Part shown: piece after piece, positions 1-10,992 of the stretch
How the letters are laid out: each line of letters opens with the position of its first letter
Numbering within the stretch: position 1 is the first letter of the stretch
From: Whitmania pigra
Lineage: Eukaryota; Annelida; Clitellata; Hirudinida; Haemopidae
DNA length: 64,000 nt
NCBI GenBank assembly: GCA_021613335.1
Contig: JAJTWR010000275.1
Span: 421,001-485,000, forward strand
Direction: 5' to 3'
The notes under the pieces: model-generated
The model's database searches: none
Told to the model about the DNA's origin: nothing
What the model saw: only the letters and a program-made list of their open reading frames with translations
Translations under genes and position numbers: made by a program

Positions 1-158
1 ACTTTTTATTACAATTTTATAAATAAGTTAGCAAGTAATTCTACTAAATCTATCGTTAACATAAAGCATCAAACAAAGTATTGAAACAAGCCTTCTCGGT
101 AACCGTAGTAACAGACGAGGCCTAATAATCGTTTCTTCTCTGATGAAGAATTTAACAG

Positions 159-457
159 GTGTGCTACTAGGGGGGGTGTTCGGTCATGCCCTGTGTACCG
201 GCTCAGCGGTTCTGGCAGGGAGGTTCATTGCCCAGAGAATATCCTTGAAGACAGGTCAGATTGATGGCCCTTGTGATACCGATTATATTTTATTATAATG
301 TCATAATAGTATTGTTGTCATGGTGACGATCGATAGTTTATGATAATTTATTTATCTAACTCACGAAAGCATAAATTAACATTTTACGTTTAAAGTCCAC
401 TATGTCGGAGGGTTGGTATTCATCCTGTCAGGGATCTACACACTCATCCTCGAATGA
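159..457 (+). CDS. TMEM165: TMEM165/GDT1-family transporter, last two exons (5' end outside window)
   Basis: Two exons at 159-254 and 396-457 (stop TGA 455-457) join in phase to give the end of a membrane protein of the GDT1/UPF0016 family. Known members are Golgi cation/proton (Mn2+/Ca2+) exchangers needed for glycosylation. The first exon reads GGVFGHALCTGSAVLAG followed by RFIAQRISLKT, which matches the last conserved block of TMEM165 (GHxxCTxxAVxGGRxIAQxISVRT). The second exon encodes VHYVGGLVFILSGIYTL, the final membrane helix, then a two-residue tail. Acceptor AACAG, donor GTCAGA and acceptor TTTAAAG flank the exons. The intron is 141 bp. The conserved E-x-G-D motifs would lie upstream, outside the window. 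The identification rests on remembered family sequence. Confidence 0.85.
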
Positions 458-1829
458 TCCACTGTGCCCTCTCTCTCCCCTACTCATTATCTCACTTTGA
501 GGACATGAACAAACTGGAGACTCTTGAATATTTATTGCACACTATTTTATAATAATTAATGAATTTCAAGGAATTATGTTGTCTGGCTTTCTGTTTCACC
601 TTTTATATATTAAGCCGTCCTAGCACTCAGAAAGCCAGTAACTATTTATTAACAATTATGTTACATATCTTATGCTAGCTTTATTAGTTATTCTAGTAAA
701 ATATTTGATTTTCTGTTGTTATGTAAAATCTCTGTAGAAAGTACTCTGTAAGTACTTGCAATCTTGATGCATTGTGAGGGTTGCCTCAACGAAAACATTG
801 TCGTTTTTGTCTCTTTTTTTATGATAATTACTTTTATTTCGGAAGAAAATCTTGTGAGCTCGGTTTCAGTTTATCTTGTATTAATTCTTTTTAACGAGTT
901 GAATTTAATGAGGTTTATGAAATTTATGGCTTTTTTTCTTGGTTAATTAGTTAATAAATACTATTTTCAACCCTTTCAAGACTATTTTCTGTTGAAATCG
1001 CTGAAATTTACTAGCAAGCGAAATTTATTAACGCACAAAGACAACCCGACAATGCTACAAACGAGAGCTCAATTTAGGAATGAATAGCTAGAGCTACGCG
1101 CTCTCGGGACCAAAGATGTTTTAAGAATCAATTGTAAAAATTAATTCCAACATTTTCTTACAAAGCAGTGTACTGGCTAGCTGACAAAAATGGCTGAAAA
1201 ACATGGAAGTCAGAAATCAGAGTCGTTTATTCGGATGTGAGCGAGAAATATAAACACAAGAGAGGGCTTCGTCGAATTCTTCAAGTGACGTGTAAAAATT
1301 TGAAAAACAGCCAATCTTAAGATATTCAACTTCAAAATGAAGTGTTTGTACTGGCGTTTCTGTACGTTGCTTTAACTTTTGAAATTCTAACCGAATGAAC
1401 GCTATATATAATATATATTTTTTTTTTTTTTTGAAAATTAAAATGACGAAATTTGAATTGGAACGTAAATGGATTAGTCAAATGAAAAGGCGGCCATTGT
1501 CGGCTTGTTGAAGCTCGCATTCTAGCCGGTTACCGCTTAAAATCTGCCTTTTGTTGAATTCTCGCAGGCTTTGTAAATGTTAGTTCGTGCAGAGATTGTC
1601 ATTGATATCATGCATGGCACTCTACAATTCGATTTGAGAATAAAATGACAGATTATTACGTTACGTTGGCAAAAAAATATTAGGGAGGATATGATCGGAT
1701 GGTGTCAAAAATGCACTTTAAAATGACAAAAGAGGTTAGGGATGATAAATTTAGTTCTGTCAGGATAATCAAATTATTATTATAATTACTAATACTGATA
1801 TTGATCGCTAGAAGCCATGGTATTTTCAA
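458..1829. other. Intergenic region
   Basis: AT-rich spacer between the TMEM165 stop and the glycosyltransferase start. Small open frames at 764-946 (+) and 1332-1520 (-) have no recognisable content. I see no RNA gene or repeat here beyond a short poly-T run near 1420. Confidence 0.6.
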
Positions 1830-3443
1830 ATGGCAGAACCGTTAAAGACAGTTCTAATTTTAACCCATTCATCTTTTCAGCGCGTAGTAATCTGCATACT
1901 CTCCGGGATACTCGTGATCAACTTCCTTGGATATCTGAATCACAGCGGAATAATAAGATCAGACGAAAGAGATCCTTATTCTCAAACAGGAGAAGAATAC
2001 GTCCATCTTAAAAGGACAACAGTCGACAGGGCAACCATTTCTCATTCACTTGCCGGAATAGGGATAACTCAGTCTCCACAGGAGGAAAGTTTGTGGAAAG
2101 CCATTACCACGATCGGGGTCGACCACAGCCGGCTAAACGATGCTTCCACATTTCAACCCCAATCCACAGCAAGCTACCTGCCTAACCTTATCGTCCTTAA
2201 GAGGTGGCAGGAATCCATCCTCAACAGATCTCATCGCTTGTATATTTTTTCAGCCTGGTTAGACCGAAGAGGATTAGACGACAGCAACAGTGTCATCGTT
2301 AGGGTCGTCGTAATCGCATCGGCTATTAAGGACATTGAGAAGCTCTTGTTTTGTACGTATTTCAACGAGCTTGACGACGAAAACGAAGTCAGCTTACCAG
2401 CTAGATCGTCGGTGGCAACTGGTCCTCGGGTCGATCTGGACGAAGGACCGATGCAAGGGTACGTGATCGCCTGTTCCCTCCTTGATAAGACAACTCCTTC
2501 TAAGGTCAGCGTTCATTTTGGTGAGCGCGATAAGAATGTAACCGCGAGTTCTGCCGTCAGAGTAATGGCGCAAAGCGATTCCCAAGTCGGACAAGTACGC
2601 GAACTCACGGCATGTGTCACGTCAAACTCCATATCCGACAAAGACACGACAGCAGTTGACTCTATGGACGAATACAGAGCCCTGGAGTGGGTGATAATGC
2701 AAAGGATTCTGGGAGTTGAACACATGACAGTTTATCTAAACCAAATCAATCCCAGACATAGAAAGATAATGTGGATGTTGATGACGTACCGTGATGTGAA
2801 TCCAAAATCACTATCCATCCACTCTTATGACTACATCACGAAGCAATCCACAAAAGAACTGCACGATCTTCATTCGTCTTCCATAGTCTCTGACTGTTTC
2901 TATGGCTACTTGGGCACTTCAAAGCGAGTACTGGTATTAAGGTTAGAGGAGTTTCTCATCCCCAAGAAAAGGACGAAGCTTTCCGGTTTCCTCAGGCGAT
3001 TAGAAAATGGGGTTTCGGTTGCCAACAGTATCACGCCAAACTTCTTTTTTCGCGTTCAGTACTTTTTCCCGAACTTTCTTCCGCGTTTCGATGTCACTCC
3101 GTATTCCATCGCTCTTCGTTACGTCCTCAAATCCAACAGCTTAAAAGGAGATCCAAATAGAAAAATATCGAGTTTTCGATCCGTGATCAGCACTTCAGCA
3201 TGTTCCGTAGTCGAGTTCAGCAGATGCATAGCGACTGGAAATGATTCGATCGTTGGAAGTCACCAGATGGTCCCAGAAATGGCTGCTTCTGTTCACAATT
3301 ACGAGTCTTGCGATGATGACATTTTTAATTGCACGACCGCGCTGTCATCTTCAACAGTCGACGAATCGATAAGAAAATTTGAAAAGGTTTTAATGAAAAG
3401 ACTGAGCAAGAATATTTTGCTTTTTTTCAATCATAATTTGTAA
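1830..3443 (+). CDS. GT92 (DUF23)-type glycosyltransferase, single exon
   Basis: Intronless frame of 537 residues. A short cytoplasmic tail is followed by one hydrophobic segment (about residues 17-35), as expected for a type II Golgi glycosyltransferase. The catalytic part is recognisable by the GT92 pattern: DEYRALEWVIMQRILGVEH, an E..EW...LGV block at about 272-290; YLNQINP; then a conserved DC(F/Y) with nearby LGTSKRVLVLRLEEFLIPK. Family members such as nematode galactosyltransferase GALT-1 add galactose to glycan cores. The position that is usually an Asp-rich DxDE reads LEEF here, so metal or sugar binding may be altered. A second ATG at 1817 in another frame overlaps the start. A CTTTTCAG at 1872-1879 could be a splice acceptor, so an upstream first exon cannot be excluded. 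Acceptor specificity is unknown. Confidence 0.75.
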   Translation: MAEPLKTVLILTHSSFQRVVICILSGILVINFLGYLNHSGIIRSDERDPYSQTGEEYVHLKRTTVDRATISHSLAGIGITQSPQEESLWKAITTIGVDHSRLNDASTFQPQSTASYLPNLIVLKRWQESILNRSHRLYIFSAWLDRRGLDDSNSVIVRVVVIASAIKDIEKLLFCTYFNELDDENEVSLPARSSVATGPRVDLDEGPMQGYVIACSLLDKTTPSKVSVHFGERDKNVTASSAVRVMAQSDSQVGQVRELTACVTSNSISDKDTTAVDSMDEYRALEWVIMQRILGVEHMTVYLNQINPRHRKIMWMLMTYRDVNPKSLSIHSYDYITKQSTKELHDLHSSSIVSDCFYGYLGTSKRVLVLRLEEFLIPKKRTKLSGFLRRLENGVSVANSITPNFFFRVQYFFPNFLPRFDVTPYSIALRYVLKSNSLKGDPNRKISSFRSVISTSACSVVEFSRCIATGNDSIVGSHQMVPEMAASVHNYESCDDDIFNCTTALSSSTVDESIRKFEKVLMKRLSKNILLFFNHNL

Positions 3444-4124
3444 AACGGTGCTAAAATTATCCGAAAGTGGAAGATTTTAAAAATAAAAATATATTCGCGA
3501 ATAAAGCTTCTATCCAACTCACACAACACAAATCTTGCGTTTTTGGCTCGGTAGCAATGAATTTTAACATCTGGCTAATACAACTTCGATCATATAAATT
3601 CTCCAAATTGCCTAAATTTTCTAAAAAAAAAAGTACATGTGCAAAAATTATCAAAAAATACACAAACAAAACTCCAACAAATTAATTATATGATCAAAAT
3701 ATTAATTACCATTCTACTAAAGTAATTTTATGATTTGAGAAAAAATAGTAAAATTCTTGTTGACATTTTTTATTTGTTTGATTATAAAATAAAATTAGTA
3801 TTTAAGTATATCATTATTTAAAATAACTTAAGTCGGGTTGTAGCAATTCAACTCCATTCAAATTATTGATAAAAATATTTTAGTTTTTTAAATATAATGT
3901 AAAATAAATTTGATTTAAATTTCTACACAAAAAAAACTTGTTAAATATAGAAAAGCAATACTTGTGTCTTCGGCGTTCACCATCTTCCTTTTTTTGTTTT
4001 TTCCGTCGCGTGCCGATCGGTGAGAGACTCCTTCCTTGTGTGTTCCTAAATTTTTATAGCTTGTTCAAATTGTCGAATTATTTCTTATTTTGGATATTCA
4101 CGATTTTCCATCGATTTATAGAAA
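3444..4124. other. Intergenic region plus RPL31 5' leader
   Basis: AT-rich spacer after the glycosyltransferase. Short open frames around 3460-3685 look like chance. The last about 140 bases form the leader of RPL31, including a pyrimidine-rich stretch near 3984-3996 (CTTCCTTTTTTTG). This could be a 5'TOP start site of the kind known for ribosomal protein mRNAs, but I cannot place the transcription start. Confidence 0.5.
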
Positions 4125-4768
4125 ATGACTGCTGCCAAGAGAGAAGGAAAGAAGAAGAGCGTCGCCAACGAGGTGGTGACCAGGGAGTACACCGTCAACG
4201 TGCACAAAAGGATCCACGGAATGTTAGTAAAATGGCTTGATAGGTTGAATATACCAAACTTAAGATTGGAAATTCGAGTTCCAAAGCTCATCGCGTTCAT
4301 GCATCGCTCAATGCTCACCATGTCTAATTTCAAAATCAAAAGCGTTTTATCTGAAAAATTAGAAATACGATTGTTCTAACGATACTGCATTTTAATAGTG
4401 GCTTCAAAAAGAGGGCTCCAAGGGCCATCAAGGAGATCAAGAAGTTTGCACAGAAGCACATGGGCACAGTTGACGTGAGGATCGAGACCAATCTCAACAA
4501 GCACATTTGGTCAAAGGGCATCAGGAACGTCCCATTCAGGGTCAGAGTCAGGTTGTCCAGGAAGAGAAACGAGGATGAGGACTCTCCGCACAAGCTGTAC
4601 ACCCTCGTCACATACGTCCCCTGCGCCAACTTCAAGGGTTAGTAAAGCTTAACTAACAGTCGATCTAAGCCTTGCCGATTTTATTGTCTCAAGTTTTTTT
4701 GCTGAAAGTTAACCACGATTGTTTTAATTTCAGGTCTGAACACCCTCAACGTCGAAAGCGAAGCCTAA
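4125..4768 (+). CDS. RPL31: 60S ribosomal protein L31 (eL31)
   Basis: Three coding exons at 4125-4222, 4399-4637 and 4734-4768 give 123 residues (vertebrate L31 has 125). Landmarks match eL31 throughout: [35 protein letters not shown], then [18 protein letters not shown] and [16 protein letters not shown]. The first intron splits the Ile codon after HG (AT|GTTAGT ... AG|T). The second splits a Gly codon. L31 sits near the polypeptide exit tunnel of the large subunit. An AATAAA at 4816-4821 is a good polyadenylation signal. The basic N-terminal extension is shorter than in mammals. Confidence 0.97.
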
Positions 4769-5158
4769 ACATTGACTCGTTCACTCTGAACTGTCTTTGC
4801 ATAAAGCTTGTTGGAAATAAATATAACTCCAACTCCATTCTGTTCCAAGTTTTGAAGCTTTTTTGGTAGCTTTATCGTTGCGACGTGGGGAGTATGAGAA
4901 ATAATGAGAGGCAGCTTTGGGTTTGGTGCGTAATAATTAATTATTAGTGTACTAATTGGCTGAACTTGACGGCTTGGGATTTTTGGTTGTGCTTTACCAC
5001 AATTGTATGCAAACAAAACAGAACAGTGTAGAAATAACTTACTGAGTAATCTGGTATTAAGTGATTTTGACAACAATGCCTGATGCTGTGCATTGCCAAA
5101 TGAATTTAAGCACAACATAAAGCCGAACTGTTTATTATCTCTAAAATTTCCTCTTGTG

Positions 5159-6205
5159 CTAAATGTCTTGCATGGTGTTGCACGCTGTCGTCAATTCTAA
5201 CAAGCTTTCGAATTGGTTTTTCTCGAGCGATGCCAAGATCTTTGCCGATTTGGAGAACGCGTTTTTGGGATTTATTTGAATGTCGACGGGAATGTTGCAG
5301 ATCTTGGTGCTTGTTATTGGCCACTTCAGCTTGAGATGATGCCTGTGTAACTTGTACATGCTTCCGTCAGAACAGTGCCACACTATGCCTTCGACGCTTC
5401 CTTCTCGATCGTTCTTGAACCAGTCTGCGAACGCATCCAAACCGACATTTTTCGGCGGTCGGACTTTCAGATCTCCGTGGCGGACAAGAAAATGAATGGG
5501 CTTCTTCTTGCTTCCGAGGTTGTAGGGGTTCGCGTTGACGTTTGTACCGATGAGTTCGAAAGTTTGGTCTATCATGTCTTCCATGCTTTCTATGCTAATT
5601 TTGAGTCTAGTGTAACAATCGGAGTCTTTGTCGTCTTGTGGTCGGAGTATTAGCGCCAGACCATTCGTGAGTTCAACCGTGTCCAAATGCCAGCAATACT
5701 GTCTCGAAGTTACGGGTACCGGCACCCAACCCATTATGTGTCCGTTGGCATCCGGTACCAGCCGACCGGTTTCAGGGTTCACACAGTTCGTGGATGGCTC
5801 CCAGTTTTCTGGAGCTTCTCTGAAGTCGCCTTCGTCGAAAGGAATAGACTGCACGTTTTTCAGATTTTCATCATGCGTTCCACTTTGTAGACATTCGAGG
5901 AGTTTTTTGTGGTGCATTTCTGCCTTTTTGGTAAGCTTTCTGTCGTGTCTGGCCCACAACCACGGTTTGCTGTTAAATCGTTTAATCAGAACTGAAGTTC
6001 CATCAACTTTCTCAGTAGCTATTAGACTGCCGTTTTGTAAACGATTGATAAAATCGGCTTTTAAGAGGTCTAAAGCTTCCACTGAGAACTTTTGGTGGGG
6101 CCTCTTTCCGCTTTTACTTTCACAGCTGTTGCATTGAATAATAGCACTTTCGAAAATGCAAGGAATCTTGTTCCGAACGCTGCACAACTTGATCTGAGCC
6201 GACAT
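5159..6205 (-). CDS. RLIG1: RNA 5'-phosphate/3'-OH ligase RLIG1 (C12orf29 homologue)
   Basis: Single-exon frame of 348 residues (human protein 325). It aligns with human C12orf29/RLIG1, an ATP-dependent RNA ligase that self-AMPylates on a lysine and joins 5'-phosphate to 3'-OH RNA ends. Motif I is TEKVDGT with candidate nucleotidyl lysine K66. Other conserved blocks are PDANGHIMGWVPV (151-163), FELIGTNVNANPYNLGSKK (217-234), the EGIVWHCSDG motif IV region (272-281) and YKLHRHHLKLKWP with motif V lysine near 285. An AATAAA on the minus strand lies at 5131-5136, just past the stop. The start is about 400 bp from the oppositely oriented TBC1D10 start, so the two may share a promoter. The lack of introns is notable in a window where most genes are heavily split. 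Confidence 0.93.
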   Translation of the reverse strand: MSAQIKLCSVRNKIPCIFESAIIQCNSCESKSGKRPHQKFSVEALDLLKADFINRLQNGSLIATEKVDGTSVLIKRFNSKPWLWARHDRKLTKKAEMHHKKLLECLQSGTHDENLKNVQSIPFDEGDFREAPENWEPSTNCVNPETGRLVPDANGHIMGWVPVPVTSRQYCWHLDTVELTNGLALILRPQDDKDSDCYTRLKISIESMEDMIDQTFELIGTNVNANPYNLGSKKKPIHFLVRHGDLKVRPPKNVGLDAFADWFKNDREGSVEGIVWHCSDGSMYKLHRHHLKLKWPITSTKICNIPVDIQINPKNAFSKSAKILASLEKNQFESLLELTTACNTMQDI

Positions 6206-6603
6206 GTTATCAAAGCCAAACTAATCAACATAAAAGTGAAACGGAATCTAACAACTGGCGCCTTGTAAATTCAATATTTAGAATAGTACGCAACTAAACA
6301 GGCAGCAAAAAAGAGCAAACAATAGAAGAAATTTAATTTACAAAAGGTACTGTAGGGAAATTATTTTATTACGTGACATAATAAAATCGCCTGATCACCA
6401 GTCCAACCCACCTTGATTTAATGTACTATGTAAATATTGTCGAACATGCTGGGGCCTCGGTTTTGAATCCTGATCGCTACGTTCTACAAAATTCAGTTTC
6501 TCGCTCGATATTTACTCGTGTACAGCACGTTTCAAGTTTAAAAATAACTAGCTTTAGTATCCACATGATTTTAACAAGTTGTAGGTAGGAAAAGTCGTCT
6601 AAA
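6206..6603. promoter_or_regulatory. Putative shared promoter region, RLIG1 / TBC1D10
   Basis: These 398 bp separate two divergent start codons. No clear TATA element is visible. The assignment as a bidirectional promoter is inference from geometry only. Confidence 0.35.
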
Positions 6604-8302
6604 ATGAACCCAATCGGTGATAATGTTAGATCGAAATCTGCCAAAAAAGTTGACATCCTAATCAATTCCAACGGCAAAGGAAGCCACGTCGGCGATTCGA
6701 AATCGTCTAAGAACAGCATCGAATCACAGAGGGATAACAGCTGCGAGGATGACGACGACGATGACTTGGATGACAACTATTCCAGTAAGAGTGACATCGG
6801 CAGCAGCAAGTACAAGGAAGTGGATAGGTTTGGCTTCGTCGGGGGCAACCAGTACACCGATCCTACGACGTGAGTAAAATCTGATGATTCTGTTTGGAAT
6901 TTGAAACTTTGTTCTGTCTCACTTGGTCACTTGATGCTCATTTGACTATCCACCCTCTCTCAACCAGGGACAATTCATTGCTTCCCATTGAGATACTGAG
7001 GATGAGGGAATTGAAATGGCTGGACATGATGGAGAACTGGGAGAAGTGGATGTCCAAGAGGTTTAAAAAGGTCTTCCAGAATGTTTCCTTTTATAATTAG
7101 AAACAACGTCATCGCCATATTCATTTATACCGCAACCACCATCGTCACCTCCATCGTTGCAGGTCAAGGAGAGGTGTCGAAAGGGTATCCCAGACTCCCT
7201 AAGGGCTAGGGCCTGGCAGCTCCTGACCGGCAGTGCGAGCATGTTGACGGCAAATCCGGGTCGTTACCACGGCTACGTCAACTCGAAGGGCAATCCGGCG
7301 TGCCTCGACGAGATCAGGAAGGACGTGAGCAGGCAGTACCCCCACCACGAGCTGTTCATGGATGACCAGGGACAAGGGTAAGGAGCGATGACTGTGATCT
7401 CTGAAATCATAACTATCATCATCGTCGTCGTAAATGTTTGCGTCATCCTCATCATCATTATTACTATCATCACCACCATCATCGTAATCATAATCATAAT
7501 AATAATCATCATCATCATTATCACCACCACCATCATCGTAATCATAATCATAATAATCATTTGATCTCCTGTTGCAGCCAGGAGGATTTGTACTCGGTCC
7601 TCATGGCCTACTCCATCCACGACCCGTCGGTAGGGTACTGTCAGGCCCAGGGTCCACTGGCTGCCGTCCTGTTGACCCTCATGCCTGCCGAACAGGCCTT
7701 CTGGACGTTCCTCACCGTCTGCGAGAAGTACCTGCCCGGGTATTACAACATGGGACTGGTGGGTTTGACGATGGCTGCTAGGACGATGAGGATGATGATG
7801 ATGATGATGATGATGACGATGACGACGATGATGATGATGATGACGATGACGACGACGACGACGATGATGATAGTAACGATGTTGTTGATGAGGGTGATGA
7901 CTGTGATGCTGTTGTTTATGATGATGATGAGATGGTGATGATAATACTATGTTGTTGATGATGGTGATGATTGGGATGACGATAATGATAATGTTGATGA
8001 TGATGTTGTTATTGATGATGATGACGACGACGATGATGATACTGAGTCATAATTGAAGTTCTCCCTTGAGAATGTGATGAAGGAGGTGAATCTTTCCTTC
8101 TAATTTTAGTCGACCAATCAACCAGTCAGTCATTTTCGTTTCATTCAGTGAATCATCTGGCAGATAATTTGATGATGATGATGATGAGGAGGAGTATGTT
8201 TCTATTGGTTTTGCAAGTTTTGTTTGGGATGATGTTGAGGATGATGATGACGATGCTGTTGAGACTAAATTGATGTGTGGTTTCATTGGCATGCCCATCA
8301 TC

Positions 8303-8333
<31 letters not shown>

Positions 8334-10992
8334 TCATCACCACTGCTACCCCATGTGAGCCAATTATCATTATCGTCGTCGTCATCATCGTCATTATCGT
8401 CGTCGTCATCATCATCATCATCATCATCATCTTCATTTACAGGAAGCAGTTCAGATAGACAGCATGATCCTGTTTGGCCTCCTCAAGAAATCCTGTCCCG
8501 TCGCCTACAAGCACCTGGTCGGTTGATGATAATAAATAAATTAGCATAATAAGTAAATTAATAGATCACCATCTTATAAATAAATCAATCGATGTATGCC
8601 AAGCATTCATGGGACAAGACTGACAAATACCAATGAATATTCATGAAATCTCCATACGATCATGATAAATACCAATGAATATTCATGAAATCTCCATACG
8701 ATCATGATAAATACCAATGAATATTCATGAAATCTCCATGCAATCAGAAAAAGCAGAAGGTGGAGCCTATACTCTGGATGACGGACTGGTTCATGTGCCT
8801 CTACTCGAGGACCCTACCGTGGCCTTCGGTGCTCAGGGTCTGGGATATGTTTCTATGCGAAGGTAGTTGATGATTATGATGATGGTGATGATGGTTGTGA
8901 TGATAGTTGTGATGATTATTGTTTTGTTTTTTATTGTTATTTATTCGCACGTCAACGTCGAAGGTCTTTTAACCGCTCGCACGACCAAGCAACGAAATAT
9001 ATACAAACAAAAATATCGGAGCAACAGGGATAGAAAAAGCCACAAAAGGGCTTAAAAATGAATTTGTCTCGTGAGTGTTGTCATCCTAAAGCTCTTTAAA
9101 TCTAAGGAATTGGTTAAAGTTCGGTAGTCGAATTTCCGAGTTGAAATGAGTTAGAGTTGCAGAGTTTACAACGTCATCAGCCGGTAAGGGGTTACACGAT
9201 TTTATGGCACGGTTGCAAAAAAAGCGTTTTGAGGTCTGGCATCAGAATTCGTTAAGTAATTAGTTATCAATTTGTCGTCGTGGTTTCGGGTTATGGAATA
9301 ATTTGAGTCCACGAGAGATATTGTGGCTGTGGCATGAGTAATAATGTGATTTTTTATCTTTAAGCAGAGTGTGAGGTCAGCCAGAAATCTATGTTTTTCT
9401 AAGGAATGTAATTTGAGTAGTTTCAGTCTTTGCATGGAGGGATGTAGGGCTTTGATTATGATAATGGTTGTGATTGTAACCTCATTTATATAGCGCCATA
9501 TGCATAGCATCAGAGGCGCTTCTCGTAACCATTTATATAGCGCTCCTTCCCAAGGACGCTGGTGGCAGTACAGGCTGGGTTTCGAACACGACACATTACG
9601 ACTGTTGCCATTACCGCCGTACGCAGACACGTAACTCATTTGGCTAACCTGCATGCCCCGTGATGATTATGATGATGGCTGAGATGATAATGGTTGTGAT
9701 GATTATGATAATGATTGTGATGATTTATAATAATGATTGTGATGATTGCTATGACGACAATGAGAGCGATGTGCTTTCGGCGTGGGCGTTTATGGCTTCA
9801 ATCTGCTCGGTTTTAATCAGAAGCATGTCAACGTCAATTGTCTCTCAGGCGTCAAGGTCATGTTCAGGGTCGCCTTGGTGCTGGTCAAGAGCGTCCTTGG
9901 CACTTCCGAGCAGCTCTCCAAGTGCCCCACATTCTACGAGACACTGGACAGGCTGAGGAAGATTCCGGCGGAATACATGGAGGAGAATTACCTCGCTGGA
10001 GAGGTGAGACTTTTGCAATTGGCCGACGTAAATAAATGAGCACGTCGATTGAGACCTCTAATTGGACAGAATTAGAATTAAGTAGGAGGACTTCATGATC
10101 AAGATCAATTCTTCTGTTCCAGTTGGCAAAACTCCAATTGACGGACAAGGACATGGAGAAGGAACATTCCAGACAACTCAAGAAGTGGAATGCATCCAAA
10201 GCTGAGAAGGTTCAGAAGAACAATTCAAATTCGATGATTTCAGTTGCTGTCACTTCGACTCCTCGCGTCGATGCTTCGTCCGCCTCCAAGACTTCAAATT
10301 CGCGTGCCGTTCTCACCTCCCCGAGTACAATTTCCAATTCGACTCTTGCCACGTCCACCGCTTCAATCCTCGCAACCTCCGTTCCTTCGACGACATCCGA
10401 ATCAACGATCTCGAACCCTAACAGGCCGACGGACTTTCAGGTCGTTCAAACGGCCAATAATCCTTCAAAATCCTCGCCAATCCTTCCGCCTCCAGGGTAC
10501 CTCCTTCTCCCGAACGCCATTTCCTCGAATCCCTCGCCGAAGCCTCTCATCTCCTTGCCAGAGTCCGCGAAGACCACCAACACGGTTCCTCTGCCCGCAC
10601 TGGGCACGGCCGTGACTTCTCCGGTGGTCTCCACGACGACGGCTTTCATTCGCCCGACCCTTCAAACCTCGTCCGACGACGTTCAATCGAAAGCCCAGAA
10701 AGACAAGAGATTGTCGAAGAGATTTCCATTTTTGTCGACGAAATCGAAAACGAAGAGCCTGTCGAACGCTCCCCAGGAATATTTCCAACCGTCAGCTGCA
10801 GGCTCCAAGGAAAGCGTAGTCGAACCGATCGCGATCCACGAGCCGTTCAAGCGCTACCAATCGAAACCTTCCGTCTCGCCTTGCTCCTCCCTCTCGGCAG
10901 TTCCGCAGTTGCCGGACAAAAAGAGGAAGACGTTCCGCATGAGTTTTTACCGACCGAAAGCCTCAAAGTCCACCACAAACATCGACCAATGA
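6604..10992 (+). CDS. TBC1D10: TBC1D10-type (EPI64) Rab GTPase-activating protein
   Basis: Eight exons: 6604-6869, 6968-7070, 7163-7377, 7578-7758, 8443-8517, 8748-8862, 9849-10003, 10123-10992; 659 residues. An acidic low-complexity N-terminus leads into [12 protein letters not shown] and [19 protein letters not shown], the pre-TBC signature of TBC1D10A/B (EPI64). The TBC domain (about 125-345) keeps both catalytic fingers: the Arg finger in IRKDVSR (R180) and the Gln finger in YCQ (Q217). It also has [19 protein letters not shown]. The long C-terminus is Ser/Thr/Pro-rich and ends in a basic stretch plus SKSTTNIDQ, with no vertebrate-like sequence. Members act on Rab35, Rab27 and Rab8 at the plasma membrane. 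Introns 3, 4 and 6 are filled with CAT/GAT microsatellites or a SINE. Exon 6 starts directly after a 42-bp tandem repeat. The donor after exon 2 (GTCTTC) is weak. Confidence 0.92.
7431..7566. repeat. CAT/AAT microsatellite in TBC1D10 intron 3
   Basis: Imperfect (CAT)n with interspersed ACC and AAT units between exons 3 and 4. It creates false open frames rich in His or Met. Confidence 0.9.
7786..8046. repeat. GAT/GAC microsatellite in TBC1D10 intron 4
   Basis: Imperfect (GAT)n/(GAC)n tract beginning 27 bp after the exon 4 donor. Reading through it gives Met/Asp-rich nonsense frames. Confidence 0.9.
8294..8440. repeat. CAT/CGT microsatellite before TBC1D10 exon 5
   Basis: (CAT)n with CGT interruptions running up to the acceptor TTTACAG of exon 5. 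The tract replaces a normal pyrimidine tract. Confidence 0.9.
8625..8747. repeat. 42-bp tandem repeat, three copies, ending in a splice acceptor
   Basis: The unit begins AAATACCAATGAATATTCAT and repeats every 42 bp at 8625, 8667 and 8709. It contains the palindrome ATGAATATTCAT. The third copy diverges at its end to CATGCAATCAG, and this AG is the acceptor of TBC1D10 exon 6 at 8748. Confidence 0.85.
9474..9658 (-). mobile_element. tRNA-derived SINE, copy 1
   Basis: On the minus strand this about 185-bp element starts GCATGCAGGTTAGCCAAATG and is nearly identical to the copy at 53481-53685. It has a tRNA-like RNA polymerase III promoter: an A-box-like GGTTAGCCAAATGAG and a B box GTTCGAAACCC. 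A tRNA-unrelated body with a twice-used GCGCTATATAAATG motif follows. It sits in intron 6 of TBC1D10, in antisense. Confidence 0.8.
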
